Source: Deltaproteobacteria bacterium RIFOXYA12_FULL_61_11 | GTDB lineage: Bacteria; Bdellovibrionota_F; JAHFAK01; YA12-FULL-61-11 | Direction of reading: 5' to 3' | Length of the DNA: 54,618 nt | Assembly: GCA_001799195.1 (NCBI GenBank) | Contig: MGSU01000066.1 | Location: forward strand, 1 to 54,618 | In this document: positions 35,293 through 44,285 of the stretch, piece by piece | Numbering within the stretch: position 1 is the first letter of the stretch | Layout of the letters: each line of letters opens with the position of its first letter | Position numbers and translations under genes: made by a program | The notes under the pieces: model-generated | Databases searched by the model: none | What the model saw: only the letters and a program-made list of their open reading frames with translations | What the model was told of the DNA's origin: nothing

Positions 35293-35321
35293 ACCATAGC
35301 GAATGGCCACTCGCTGTTCAA
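35293..35321 (-). promoter_or_regulatory. Candidate promoter with palindromic spacer, DsbA-like gene
   Basis: Minus-strand TTGAAC, 17-base spacer, TATGGT. The spacer holds a near-perfect palindrome (plus strand GCGAATGG-CCACTCGC, 35299-35314, 7 of 8 paired), the position where a repressor or MerR-type regulator would bind. Confidence 0.4.
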
Positions 35322-35397
35322 ATACTTTTTCATGCTTGCCCGAACCTGAGTACCCGTGCTCTACCTAAAAATCGAGACAACCACTCCAGAGTCCAGG

Positions 35398-36219
35398 ATG
35401 CAACCACTCCAGCAACTCCTCCTCGACCTGCAACTGATCGCTCGCACCGCGGGGGGACTCCTGCTCGACCATCATCAGGTCCGCGCTCCGCTCGAGGTCA
35501 CAACAAAGCGCACCGCAATGGACCTCGTCACCGAGCTGGATGTTCTCTGCGAGCGCCTCATCGCCGCGGAACTCGCAAAGCGATACCCCGGGGTACCCTA
35601 CGTGGGCGAAGAACTCAGCGCCGGAACGATTCCCGAAGGCCCCTGTTTCGTTGTCGACCCCCTGGACGGAACCACCAATTTCGTCCATGGACATCCATCT
35701 TTCTGTGTTTCCCTCGCCTATTGCGAACATGGCGTCCCCAAGGTCGGCGTGGTCTTCGCACCGGCCCTCGGAGAACTGTATGCAGCGGCCGAGGGGCTGG
35801 GCAGCGAGCTGAACGGTCGCCCCCTGCGGGTTTCAGCCTGTTCCTCCCTCTCCACCGCCCTGCTCGGTACCGGCTTCGCCTGCATTCGCAGCTACCCGAC
35901 GTATCGCGGCTCCCTCGATTTCCTGTCCACGCTGCTTGCCGGCACTCATGGTTTCCGACGCGCCGGAAGCGCTGCCCTAGATCTTTGCTTTGTCGCCGCA
36001 GGCCGCCTCGATTGCTTCTGGGAACAATGCCTCTCATCCTGGGACATCGCCGCGGGTACTCTCCTCGTGCGCGAGGCAGGCGGCCTCGTCAGCGACTTCC
36101 AAGGCTGCTCCGACCTCCTGCAGAGCAACACCATCGTGGCCGCCCCACCCTCTCTGCACGCGGAACTCCTCGCCCGGCTGGCCGGACTCGTGCTAGCGGA
36201 CGACAGCGTGAGGACTTGA
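35398..36219 (+). CDS. Inositol monophosphatase-family phosphatase
   Basis: 273 residues from the ATG at 35398; an in-frame GTG at 35356 is also open. The family motifs are readable: [10 protein letters not shown] near 40, GEELSAG near 75, the metal-binding [13 protein letters not shown] near 91-104 and [16 protein letters not shown] near 216. It dephosphorylates inositol-1-phosphate or a related sugar or nucleotide phosphate (SuhB or CysQ activity cannot be ruled out). Family length is normal. It is divergent from the DsbA-like gene and 92 bases before rubredoxin. Confidence 0.88.
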   Translation: MQPLQQLLLDLQLIARTAGGLLLDHHQVRAPLEVTTKRTAMDLVTELDVLCERLIAAELAKRYPGVPYVGEELSAGTIPEGPCFVVDPLDGTTNFVHGHPSFCVSLAYCEHGVPKVGVVFAPALGELYAAAEGLGSELNGRPLRVSACSSLSTALLGTGFACIRSYPTYRGSLDFLSTLLAGTHGFRRAGSAALDLCFVAAGRLDCFWEQCLSSWDIAAGTLLVREAGGLVSDFQGCSDLLQSNTIVAAPPSLHAELLARLAGLVLADDSVRT

Positions 36220-36311
36220 CTGCCGAACCCCCCTTGGTACACTCCCTTGCTTCGCGTCGTCGCCTTCGCGACACGCACCCCTTTGACAGCCCCCCACGAG
36301 GAGGTGAGCCC

Positions 36312-36488
36312 ATGGCCGAGACCGTGCTCCGTTATGTTTGCATTCCCTGCGGTTACGTCTACGACCCCCTAACCGGGGATCCCGATGGAGGAATTGCCCC
36401 GGGCACGGCGTTCACCGACATCCCCGAGGACTGGGTTTGTCCGGTCTGTGGGGCTTCCAAGTCCGACTTCGAACCCCTGACCGAGTGA
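36312..36488 (+). CDS. Rubredoxin
   Basis: 58 residues, a complete classic rubredoxin. Iron is held by Cys10 and Cys13 ([11 protein letters not shown]) and Cys43 and Cys46 (DWVCPVCG). The conserved GDPDGGI.PGT.F.DIPEDW frame is intact. GAGGTGAGCC precedes the ATG. It passes single electrons to redox enzymes, often in oxidative stress protection. The SpoIID-like gene follows after 14 bases, or overlaps if it uses its upstream GTG. Confidence 0.96.
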   Translation: MAETVLRYVCIPCGYVYDPLTGDPDGGIAPGTAFTDIPEDWVCPVCGASKSDFEPLTE

Positions 36489-36502
36489 GTCACTCGACCT
36501 CG

Positions 36503-37630
36503 ATGCTACTTCTCCCTTGGATGGGACTTTACCTGCTCTGCCTCCTCTTCACCTTGCCGGCATGGAGCGAACCGATGATCCGGGTTGCCGTTGAGGAAGC
36601 GGCCTCGAAGGTCTCGGTCACGGGGCAGGAGATGAGCCTGACCTCTCGCGGGGGACAAGGCGATACCAAACCGAAGAGAACGCTACCCGGACGATCGGTG
36701 TTGCACTTCTCGGTCCAGGAGAAGCTCGTTCGATGGGAGGGAGGCGAAGCCGAGGAACTCACGCTCACCTCCGCAAAGGGAAAAACCCTCCAGGTGGGGG
36801 AAAAGCACTTTCCCGGTTTCCTCCAGCTCCGAGTTAACGACCGAAAGCTCGTGGTCATCAATCACCTTCCCCTCGAACGATACCTGGAAGGCGTCGTCAG
36901 TCACGAACTACCGACCTCGTGGCCCTTGGAAATACTCAAAGCCCAGGCCGTCCTCTCCCGCACCTTCGCGCTCCAGCGAATGCAACAAAACAAGCAACGT
37001 CCCTACGACCTCAAGGCCACGATCCTCGACCAAGTCTACGGCGGCCACACCACTGCCACCTCGGTACGGCAAGCCGTCGCCGATACCCAGGGCCTCGTGC
37101 TCGTCCACCGCGGTTCTCCGATCGAAGCCTTCTTCCATAGTTGTTGCGGCGGCAAGACCGAGTTGCCGCAGAATGTCTGGCGGAACGAACTCCCCTACTA
37201 TGCCTCGGTGACCTGTCCCTACTGCGCCGAAGCCCCAGATTTCTTTTGGGAATATCGGCTCTCCCGGACCGAACTCCTCTCCCGGCTCCGTCCCTCGTTC
37301 CCTGAATTGCGGCGGCTCTACGACCTCTCGATCGCAGAGCGCACCCCGGCCAATCGGAACCGCACCATCAAGGTCAAGGCACACTTCAAGCACCAACTCA
37401 TGATCCCCGGGGACCAATTCCGGGCCTTGCTCGGCTACTTCAACCTCAAAAGCACCTGGTTCAAGGTCTTCCACACCGAGGAAGAGATACAATTCCTCGG
37501 CAGCGGCTCGGGACACGGTGTGGGGTTATGCCAGTGGGGTGGCCGCGCAATGGCGGAGCTCGGTAAGGACTTCCGACAGATCCTGGCCTTCTACTTCCCC
37601 GGAGTGAGCGTCTCGGTCGTGGCTCGCTGA
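36503..37630 (+). CDS. SpoIID/LytB-domain exported protein
   Basis: 375 residues from the ATG at 36503; a GTG at 36485 would overlap the rubredoxin stop. A signal peptide (GLYLLCLLFTLPAWS) is followed by the SpoIID domain: LPLERYLEGVVSHELP near 117-132 with the catalytic-type Glu, LKAQAVLSRTFALQ, then AFFHSCCGGKTE near 210 and a C-terminal SGHGVGLCQWGG. Members cleave stripped glycan strands in the cell wall, or enhance amidases. The partner here might be the amidase at 43313. Its 3' end overlaps the convergent gene by 40 bases. Confidence 0.88.
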   Translation: MLLLPWMGLYLLCLLFTLPAWSEPMIRVAVEEAASKVSVTGQEMSLTSRGGQGDTKPKRTLPGRSVLHFSVQEKLVRWEGGEAEELTLTSAKGKTLQVGEKHFPGFLQLRVNDRKLVVINHLPLERYLEGVVSHELPTSWPLEILKAQAVLSRTFALQRMQQNKQRPYDLKATILDQVYGGHTTATSVRQAVADTQGLVLVHRGSPIEAFFHSCCGGKTELPQNVWRNELPYYASVTCPYCAEAPDFFWEYRLSRTELLSRLRPSFPELRRLYDLSIAERTPANRNRTIKVKAHFKHQLMIPGDQFRALLGYFNLKSTWFKVFHTEEEIQFLGSGSGHGVGLCQWGGRAMAELGKDFRQILAFYFPGVSVSVVAR

Positions 37631-39756
37631 GCCTCCTCGGCTTTGACCGGCCGGGCAGGAGGTACCACCTCGCGAGGTGTACCATGCTCGACGGCAATCA
37701 GGACTTCGTGCTTCTTGCTGAGCGCCTTCCCGGCGAGAACACGGAAACCAGGGGCGAGCTTGGCAAGGTAGTCTTTGCTCCTCTCGGGAGCGAGCGACAA
37801 ACACATCGAGCGGCCCCAGGTATGGCAACTGGCCCCCTGGCCGATCGGGCGCAAGCGATAGAAGGTACCCTCGAGAGCAGCGCGCAAGGCCACGGCGAAG
37901 GACGCGTGGAACGAGCCGATTTGCTTGGCGAAAGCGACGAAATGTTCCAGACCCTTCTTCGCGCTGCTGCGGAATCGCTGTTCGCCGGTCAGGTCAGCCA
38001 GCCGGATCAGGGCCAGGATAGCCCGGGCTTCTGCCGAAGGTAACAGGGAATCGTGCATCGGGGTGCGGTCGATGGTACTCACCGCGAGCGAACGTTCGGC
38101 GAGTGGGGGTTGAGCATCCCGGAACCGTGTACCATCGAAGGCCCAGGCCAGGATCCCCTCGGCCAATCTCCGGGCACGTTGCAACCACAGGGGATCTCCG
38201 GTCACGGCAAGACGATCGAGGAAACAGTGCAACACCTCAGCCTGATCGTTGAGCCAAGTCACCTCGTCGAGGAGGACGAGCCGCTTGTCGGCACCGAGCA
38301 CCGCGGCATGCGTTACCCGCTTGCCATTCTCTACAAGAAACGTGGAGACGAGGCGCTCTGCCAAGTTCGCGGCAAGAGCCTCATCTTCCGGGGCTTGTGT
38401 TATCTGGGCCAGATCCCCGAAAGCGCTGCACGCCATTGCATTGTAAGCGGCAACGAAGAGCGGTTCCACTGAAGGTGCTTTTCTGGAAGCCCTGATCCTC
38501 CTGAGCGCGTCGAGCCCCGTGGAGAGAATCCGTTCGAACTCTTGCGGGGACTGCCCCTTCTGCACCGCGAACTCCATCCTCGAGACCTCGGAATACAGGA
38601 CATTGCCGGTGGGGTGCCCGAGTAAATCGCGAGGGTTTTCCCGGATCTGGAAAAAATCCTTGACGAGTCTTGCTGCTTGCAGCGGGATCTCGGTCTCGAT
38701 CTCCTGCCGGGTGAAGGTGTAGTACCAACCTGGACGCTGCGGCTCATCACCAGCGGCCTGACTCGTTGCAAAGAGACCACAAGGATGCAGCAACGTGCGC
38801 CGCAGGTAGGAGGCGATTTCCTCCGCGGTGTTCCGGAAATCGGCTCGCCCGGTGGAACGATGGGCCTGGAGGTATACGCGGAGGAGTTCAGCGTTGCTCA
38901 CGAGCAATTTTTCGAAATGCGGCACATACCATTTGGGATCTGCGCCGAAACGATGGAAACCGCCTTCGACATGGTCGCGAATACCCCCTCGTTGCATGGA
39001 ACCGAGAGCCTTCTCGACCATAGTCAAGGCCCCGATGTCACCGGTTCTCTCCCAGCGGGCCATCAAATAGGCCAAGGCTTCGGTATTGGGTGCTTTGGGT
39101 CCACTTGCCAGTCCGAACCCGCCGCTGCGTTCGTCGAAATCCCGTTGCATCCTGCGAAAAACGATTTCATCCAAACGCAAATCGAAGGGCAGGACGAAGC
39201 GTTTGCCTTTGTTCGAGTACAGGAGCGCTTCCTCGTGCCAATGTTCTCGGGTCTTGCGAACCTCCTGAGCGTTGCTCGAGTATTGTTGGATCGCATCGTC
39301 GAGTACATCCTCGAAGGAGGGTTGCATGACATGCCCCTTGAGCGGCAGATAGGTTGCGCCCCAGAAGGCCTTGCTATCATGGTCGACCATGACAGTGAGC
39401 GGCCAACCGCTCACCTCTTCCATTGCGCCGATCACGGTCTGGTAACGGTAATCGAGATCGGGACGTAGTTCGCGGTCGAGCTTGATCGGAAGGAAATGCT
39501 GATTGACCTTGCGAGCCACGGCTTCGTTGCGGAAGACATCTCGATCCATCAATCCACAGGAACTGCACCACGCTGCGCCGATATACAGGAGGATGGGTTT
39601 GTGTTCTTTGGCGGCCCGCTCGAAGGTCGCCTTGCCCCAGGGTTGCCACTGGACTAATTCGCCCTCGGCAGTAGTGAGGTAAGGACTGGTCTGGGCCGAG
39701 AGCAGCCCCCCCTGCGCGCCCCAGAGCAAGAGCAGGATCAAGCAGGTCCCTCTCAT
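37591..39756 (-). CDS. YyaL/DUF255-type thioredoxin-domain protein, exported
   Basis: 721 residues. A signal peptide (LILLLLWGAQGGLLSA) precedes a thioredoxin domain with GAAWCSSCGLMD (CxxC near residue 63-66), PIKLDRELRPDLDYRYQ and SGWPLTVMVDHDS, the family hallmarks. The remaining 500 residues form an alpha-alpha toroid of glycosidase type. The biochemical function of this widespread family is unclear. Most relatives are cytoplasmic, whereas this one appears secreted. It overlaps dapD (ATGA). Confidence 0.88.
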   Translation of the reverse strand: MRGTCLILLLLWGAQGGLLSAQTSPYLTTAEGELVQWQPWGKATFERAAKEHKPILLYIGAAWCSSCGLMDRDVFRNEAVARKVNQHFLPIKLDRELRPDLDYRYQTVIGAMEEVSGWPLTVMVDHDSKAFWGATYLPLKGHVMQPSFEDVLDDAIQQYSSNAQEVRKTREHWHEEALLYSNKGKRFVLPFDLRLDEIVFRRMQRDFDERSGGFGLASGPKAPNTEALAYLMARWERTGDIGALTMVEKALGSMQRGGIRDHVEGGFHRFGADPKWYVPHFEKLLVSNAELLRVYLQAHRSTGRADFRNTAEEIASYLRRTLLHPCGLFATSQAAGDEPQRPGWYYTFTRQEIETEIPLQAARLVKDFFQIRENPRDLLGHPTGNVLYSEVSRMEFAVQKGQSPQEFERILSTGLDALRRIRASRKAPSVEPLFVAAYNAMACSAFGDLAQITQAPEDEALAANLAERLVSTFLVENGKRVTHAAVLGADKRLVLLDEVTWLNDQAEVLHCFLDRLAVTGDPLWLQRARRLAEGILAWAFDGTRFRDAQPPLAERSLAVSTIDRTPMHDSLLPSAEARAILALIRLADLTGEQRFRSSAKKGLEHFVAFAKQIGSFHASFAVALRAALEGTFYRLRPIGQGASCHTWGRSMCLSLAPERSKDYLAKLAPGFRVLAGKALSKKHEVLIAVEHGTPREVVPPARPVKAEEAQRATTETLTPGK

Positions 39757-40595
39757 GGAGTCACCTCGCTATGCAGGACTTCGTTGAGGGTGACTTTTGC
39801 ATCAGTGGAGGCGTCCCGATATTTCACGATGACCGCGATGCTCAGCGCTACCCCTTGCCCCCGCGGCCCAACAGCGGTGAGCGGACGGGTGCCCGGAACC
39901 AGGACAGCTCCCTCGGGGATCTCCAGGGGGTGACCTTCTGTCCTTTCCAACCAGCGATCGCGGACAGCGTCGTAGACCTTGGTCGAACCGTTGAGGATGG
40001 TGCCGGACGACAGCACTGCCCGGCGTCTCACAAGTACGCCTTCATAGATGCCGCACTGACCACCGATCAGGACCTCGTCCTCGATGATGACCGGCCTGCT
40101 CCCCACGGGCTCCAACACTCCGCCGAGGATCACCCCCGCACTGACGTGGACCTTGTGACCAACCTGTGCGCATGATCCGAGCAGCGCGTGGGAGTCCAGC
40201 ATGCTGCCATCCCCGAGATACGAGCCGATATTCATATAAGAAGGAGGCATCAGTACGACGTTGTTGCCCACGAAGGCCCCGGCTCGTACCGTACTCCCCC
40301 CTGGAACGACTCGGACGTTCCCGCAGCTCTGATCGAGCAGTCGCGGCGCCAGACTAGCCTTATCTCGAGCTCCTCGGGAAAAACCTGCCAGGCGATCCGT
40401 CTTGAAGATCAGCAGGATACCCTGTTGAACCCAGGTGTTGACCCTCCACCCCCCCTGTCCGTCGGGTTCGGCTGCTCGCACGCGACCAGCCTCCAGCGCT
40501 GCCAAAAAGATGCTTTTGAAACGCACCAGCTCGGGCTCATCCGACCGAACACCTTGCTCGAATTGTGCAACAAGTCGCCCTATCGTCTCTTTCAC
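39753..40595 (-). CDS. dapD: Tetrahydrodipicolinate N-succinyltransferase
   Basis: 280 residues from a GTG start with GGGAGGGATGAGG upstream. An N-terminal helical domain leads to a left-handed beta helix of hexapeptide repeats (VRAGAFVGNNVVLMPPSYMN, then GSMLDSHALLGSCAQVGHKV, IEDEVLIGGQCGIYEG). It makes N-succinyl-2-amino-6-oxopimelate in lysine and meso-diaminopimelate synthesis in the cytoplasm. It is coupled to the YyaL-type gene, a pairing whose logic is not apparent. Confidence 0.93.
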   Translation of the reverse strand: MKETIGRLVAQFEQGVRSDEPELVRFKSIFLAALEAGRVRAAEPDGQGGWRVNTWVQQGILLIFKTDRLAGFSRGARDKASLAPRLLDQSCGNVRVVPGGSTVRAGAFVGNNVVLMPPSYMNIGSYLGDGSMLDSHALLGSCAQVGHKVHVSAGVILGGVLEPVGSRPVIIEDEVLIGGQCGIYEGVLVRRRAVLSSGTILNGSTKVYDAVRDRWLERTEGHPLEIPEGAVLVPGTRPLTAVGPRGQGVALSIAVIVKYRDASTDAKVTLNEVLHSEVTP

Positions 40596-40729
40596 GTCAG
40601 CCTCATCCCTCCCCGGTTCATTCGAGCAGGTACCAAATTCTCACCTCGCGGGCAAACTCAATCCTGGGTTTTCCGTAAGAGGATCGGAAAGGATCCCCCA
40701 GGATCTCGTTTTCGGATTGCCGATTGCAC

Positions 40730-40757
40730 TTGCATTGTCTTCACATTGGGATAGCAT
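40730..40757 (+). promoter_or_regulatory. Candidate lepB promoter
   Basis: TTGCAT, 16-base spacer, TAGCAT, about 80 bases before the lepB ATG in the 243-base gap between dapD and lepB. The match is modest, and no other structure stands out in this gap. Confidence 0.28.
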
Positions 40758-40838
40758 TTCTGGTCCGAGGCAACGCGGCACCCTACTCGAAGGCCGACTG
40801 TCCTCATCGAACGCTTTCGTCCTGCGGAGGAGACCTTC

Positions 40839-41648
40839 ATGGCCCGACGCCACCCCGTGCCCCCATCGAACGAACCAACCGGGACCCTCGCCACGAAAAC
40901 CCTCCTGCAGCGCCTGCTCAATCGGGCCGACGAGGCCCGTTCTCTGGCCATTATCGTGGTGGTCATTCTGATCATCCGCTCCAGCTTCGCTGCGCCGTAT
41001 AGGATTCCCTCTGGCTCCATGATCCCCTCCCTCGAGGTCGGAGATCATATCTTCGTCTCCAAACTATCCTTCGCCCTCAAGCTCCCCATACCCTTCACCA
41101 ACCTCAACCTGCTCGAATGGGACACTCCTCGGCGCGGACAAATCATCGTCTTCGAGTACCCCGAGGATCCCTCCTTGGATTTCATCAAACGGGTGGTCGG
41201 GGTTCCGGGGGATACACTCCGCTTGCAGGATAAACGTTTGTACATCAATGACCAAGAGGTCCAGCGCACCCCTGTTGAGGTCGGGGATCGGACCAACCGC
41301 TTCGGCGGCAGCCTCGAGATCGGGGTCGAACGTCTCGGAGAAGTTTCGCACCTTGTGCAGTTCTATCCTCAGGTACCGGCCGACGATTTCGACGTCTCGA
41401 TCTTCGTGCGTGAACTCAAAGCCCAGGGAAAAATTGCAAAGGACGATCCGGACGACCGTATCCCACAAGGGTACTACTTCGTCATGGGGGATAATCGCGA
41501 TGACAGCCGCGACAGCCGTTGGTGGGGCTTCGTGCCATTCGAGAACATCCGCGGCCTGGCCAAGATCGTCTGGCTCTCGGTCGACACAGAGAACACCAAC
41601 CCCTTGCGTTGGGTCCGCTTCGATCGTCTCTTCCTCCTCATCGACTGA
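40839..41648 (+). CDS. lepB: Signal peptidase I
   Basis: 269 residues with GCGGAGGAG upstream. One membrane helix (LAIIVVVILIIRSSF, near 36-50) precedes the catalytic YRIPSGSMIPSL (Ser60) and the lysine motif DFIKRVVGVPGD (Lys117). Boxes D and E appear as YYFVMGDNRDDSRDSRWWGFV. It removes signal peptides from exported proteins on the periplasmic face. The 3' end overlaps the WecG-type gene by 11 bases. Confidence 0.96.
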   Translation: MARRHPVPPSNEPTGTLATKTLLQRLLNRADEARSLAIIVVVILIIRSSFAAPYRIPSGSMIPSLEVGDHIFVSKLSFALKLPIPFTNLNLLEWDTPRRGQIIVFEYPEDPSLDFIKRVVGVPGDTLRLQDKRLYINDQEVQRTPVEVGDRTNRFGGSLEIGVERLGEVSHLVQFYPQVPADDFDVSIFVRELKAQGKIAKDDPDDRIPQGYYFVMGDNRDDSRDSRWWGFVPFENIRGLAKIVWLSVDTENTNPLRWVRFDRLFLLID

Positions 41649-42381
41649 CCCTGCGCCGTAGCAGTTCCACTATCAGGCGACTTGCGAACCGTGGGTTGTC
41701 CACGAGGTAACGCGGTCCGAGTGCGAACGGTCGGTCAAGCAGGCGCAAGGCCCACTCCCCACCATACGCCGAGATCCTGCGCGAAGGCATGGTTGCGGCA
41801 CCACCAAAATAATCAAGCAAGCCGCCGACACTCCAGAGCACCGTGGTCGGGAGGAGGGATTTGAGCCGCGAACACAGGAGTTCCTGCCGCGGTGTGCCCA
41901 GGCCGCAAAGCAGTAACCGGAGTTCGAGCTTGGTAGCTTTTTCAGCAAGTGAAGCCTCATCGACAGCATCGGAATAGCCATCGGCAAGGTACTGCAACGC
42001 GAGTCCCGGGTAGAGCCGCCTCAACCGTTCGATCCCGGCTGCACTGACTTCGCGCTTTCCCCCGATAAAACCCAGGCCAAGACCTGCTGCGCAGAGCTCT
42101 GCCAGGAAGGCGGGCAGGAAGTCGAGCGCCGTGGAGCGTTCCACGGGAACCCCATACAGCGCGGTAGCTGCCAGCTTGACCCCGAAACCATCACAGTAGA
42201 TCAGGTCAGTACCATGGAGGGCGTCGCGAAGACGTGAGTTCTGCAACGCCTGCTCGACGACATGGACATTGAGATAGCCGACGGTGAGACCTCGGTTGCC
42301 GCGCACGGCCTCGCGCACGCGCTCGAGGGTCGCGGCGAGGGGTTGGACGTCGAGGGGCAGACCGAACAGGGTACAGCGCAT
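41638..42381 (-). CDS. WecG/TagA/CpsF-family glycosyltransferase (GT26)
   Basis: 247 residues. GYLNVHVVEQAL near 36, LIYCDGFGVKLAA near 61-73, LGFIGGKREVSAAG near 105 and LLLCGLGTPRQELLCS near 160 are the family's signatures. Enzymes of this family add the second sugar (N-acetylmannosamine uronate or mannosamine) to a lipid-linked acceptor. It is remote from the GT4 cluster of this window. It follows the DUF1571-like gene by 9 bases. Confidence 0.9.
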   Translation of the reverse strand: MRCTLFGLPLDVQPLAATLERVREAVRGNRGLTVGYLNVHVVEQALQNSRLRDALHGTDLIYCDGFGVKLAATALYGVPVERSTALDFLPAFLAELCAAGLGLGFIGGKREVSAAGIERLRRLYPGLALQYLADGYSDAVDEASLAEKATKLELRLLLCGLGTPRQELLCSRLKSLLPTTVLWSVGGLLDYFGGAATMPSRRISAYGGEWALRLLDRPFALGPRYLVDNPRFASRLIVELLRRRVSR

Positions 42382-42390
42382 GGTCGCGGC

Positions 42391-43287
42391 TCAGAGGTCA
42401 AAGTCCTTCTCGCTGAAGGTACGGCCGGTCTCGACCTTTTCATAGTGATAATTGTTGAACAGCCGGCCCTGGTGGTCATAGATTTCTTGCCCCACCAACC
42501 ACCCATGCTCCTGGTCGAGGAAGACGTAGAGCCACGAACCGTAGCCCTCGGGCACAAAAACCGTGGTCCCGGGAGTAAGATCGGCGTAGTCGTCCACACC
42601 GTCATTGACGTTGAGCAGCACGTTGATGCTCGTGCCGAGCTTCTGTTCCAGTTCCAGATAGGTATCACCTTTCTGGAGGGTATAACGCCTGCCCTTGCCC
42701 GAGGTTGCATATACCAACTTGATACGCCACAGCTTGCGACCGTACTTGACCACTTCTTCCGGTTCGCCCATGTCCCCGGTGCGAGCTTCGTAGGCGGGCG
42801 TGAAGAAGCGGTGAAAGGTGTCGGCGAACTGCTGCAATCCCAATTTGTGAACGGAGTGGTGGTTGTTGGCCAAGGCGCGGCTGTCGAAGGGATCGAGCTC
42901 GAGGGCGAAGGGCATGACCGCGAGCTTGGCCCTGAGCGTGCCCTTCTTGAGATCGAAGACGAATTGTTTTCCGGACCAGCCCGAGGACTTGCCCGCGAGC
43001 TTGCCCAGCCGCGCGGAGTACGAGAGGGCGATGCTCTCTGCCGAGAACTCCTTGCCGCGATAGTACTCCCGTTTGTTGAACACGGCGCTGTAGTCGCCCA
43101 CCCCTCGGGCAGCGTCCTTGGTCTTGAGGACCAGGGCCAGACTTCGTTCGGAGAAGGTCCCTGGGCGGGAAGTCGTCGGTTGGGTTTGCGCTGGAGGAGG
43201 AGCCGCGGGCTGTTGGGCCTCGGTTGACCCGAGGATGACAAGCAACCACGGAACGGCTATGAGGAGGAGACGGAACGTGGTACGCAT
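42391..43287 (-). CDS. DUF1571-like secreted protein with an embedded LysM motif
   Basis: 298 residues from the ATG at 43287, with GAGGG upstream. A signal peptide (LLLIAVPWLLVILGSTEA) and Pro/Thr-rich linker precede a domain like DUF1571 (YSAVFNKREYYRGKEFSAES, then NNHHSVHKLGLQQFADTFH). Inserted near residues 200-245 is a LysM-type peptidoglycan-binding motif (YTLQKGDTYLELEQKLG to PGTTVFVPEG), after which the DUF1571 fold appears to resume (HGWLVGQEIYDHQGRLFNNY). Family assignment is by eye and moderate. Confidence 0.65.
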   Translation of the reverse strand: MRTTFRLLLIAVPWLLVILGSTEAQQPAAPPPAQTQPTTSRPGTFSERSLALVLKTKDAARGVGDYSAVFNKREYYRGKEFSAESIALSYSARLGKLAGKSSGWSGKQFVFDLKKGTLRAKLAVMPFALELDPFDSRALANNHHSVHKLGLQQFADTFHRFFTPAYEARTGDMGEPEEVVKYGRKLWRIKLVYATSGKGRRYTLQKGDTYLELEQKLGTSINVLLNVNDGVDDYADLTPGTTVFVPEGYGSWLYVFLDQEHGWLVGQEIYDHQGRLFNNYHYEKVETGRTFSEKDFDL

Positions 43288-43312
43288 GACTACCCTCGAG
43301 GGAATGGTGACC

Positions 43313-44269
43313 ATGGAAGAGGAGTTCGAACCCGACGTCCCCTCCCCGGACCAGCTCTCGGCAGAACTTGCGACCCTCGATCCGCTGGCCGTCCTTCCCC
43401 GGCCGCGGGGCTTCTCGGCCGACGGCGCGCACCTGTGCCTCGCCGACGCGGACGGGATCGAGACAGAGCTGTCCAGGGCCTCGCTTCTGACACATCGGCG
43501 CCGGAAATGCATCAAAAAAATCGCCCTCGACCCCGGCCATATCGGCGGCGCCCATGCTCGATCGGAAGACCGTTCATGGTCATGGAGCGGACAAGAGATC
43601 CGAGAAGGAGATCTCAACCTGCGCGTAGCCCTCCACCTCGAGCGCCGGCTTCTGGACTTGGGCTTCGAGGTCCTCTTGACCAGGCGCTCGGCAGAGCCGC
43701 TCTTCACCGCACCGCCCCAGGACCTCGCGACCAGAGAACTCGAGGCCCGGGCCGGGCTTCTCGAGGCCTTCCGTCCCGACCTGACCCTGTCCTTGCACCA
43801 CAACGCCACAGACCTGTGCCCCTGGATCGAGAAGAGCCTGGGAATAATGGTGTTTCTCTTCGGTCACCCCCTGCCCGAAGAAGTGCCCCTGCAGCGCGAA
43901 GAGCTGTTACACCGGATGCTCGACGGCAGCCACGCACGCGCCCTCCCCCTCGGCCGTACCGTGGTAGCGACGCTCTGTCGCCGGCTCGGCCTGCCTCCTT
44001 GCACAGACCATCTCCACCGTTTCACGGCCGCCACTGGCCGCCGGTTCTCTGCCTTGGAACCCGGCATCTTCCTGCGCAACCTCTCTGTATTGCGCCACGC
44101 GCCCGGTCCGGCGTTGCTCGTCGAAGGCCCGACCATGAACCACTGCGCCGAGGCCGCGGCGCTCGCCGAGGCTTGTGCCCGTCCGTTGGAGGATCCACAC
44201 CCGCGTATTGTGCAGTATGCCGAGGGTCTCTACGAAGCGCTCGCGCCCCTCTCAGATACTCCGGCCTGA
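43313..44269 (+). CDS. N-acetylmuramoyl-L-alanine amidase (Amidase_3)
   Basis: 318 residues from the ATG at 43313, preferred because GAGGG lies about 9 bases upstream; an ATG at 43286 would overlap the divergent gene. Zinc ligands are His76 in IALDPGHIGG, a Glu near 95 in SGQEIREGDLNLRVA and His in LTLSLHHNATD. The catalytic Glu is in ALLVEGPTMNH. It cleaves the amide between muramic acid and the stem peptide. No signal peptide is seen at either start, so export is not evident. It begins 25 bases from the divergent DUF1571-like start. Confidence 0.85.
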   Translation: MEEEFEPDVPSPDQLSAELATLDPLAVLPRPRGFSADGAHLCLADADGIETELSRASLLTHRRRKCIKKIALDPGHIGGAHARSEDRSWSWSGQEIREGDLNLRVALHLERRLLDLGFEVLLTRRSAEPLFTAPPQDLATRELEARAGLLEAFRPDLTLSLHHNATDLCPWIEKSLGIMVFLFGHPLPEEVPLQREELLHRMLDGSHARALPLGRTVVATLCRRLGLPPCTDHLHRFTAATGRRFSALEPGIFLRNLSVLRHAPGPALLVEGPTMNHCAEAAALAEACARPLEDPHPRIVQYAEGLYEALAPLSDTPA

Positions 44270-44285
44270 GTATTCTCCCGAGGTC

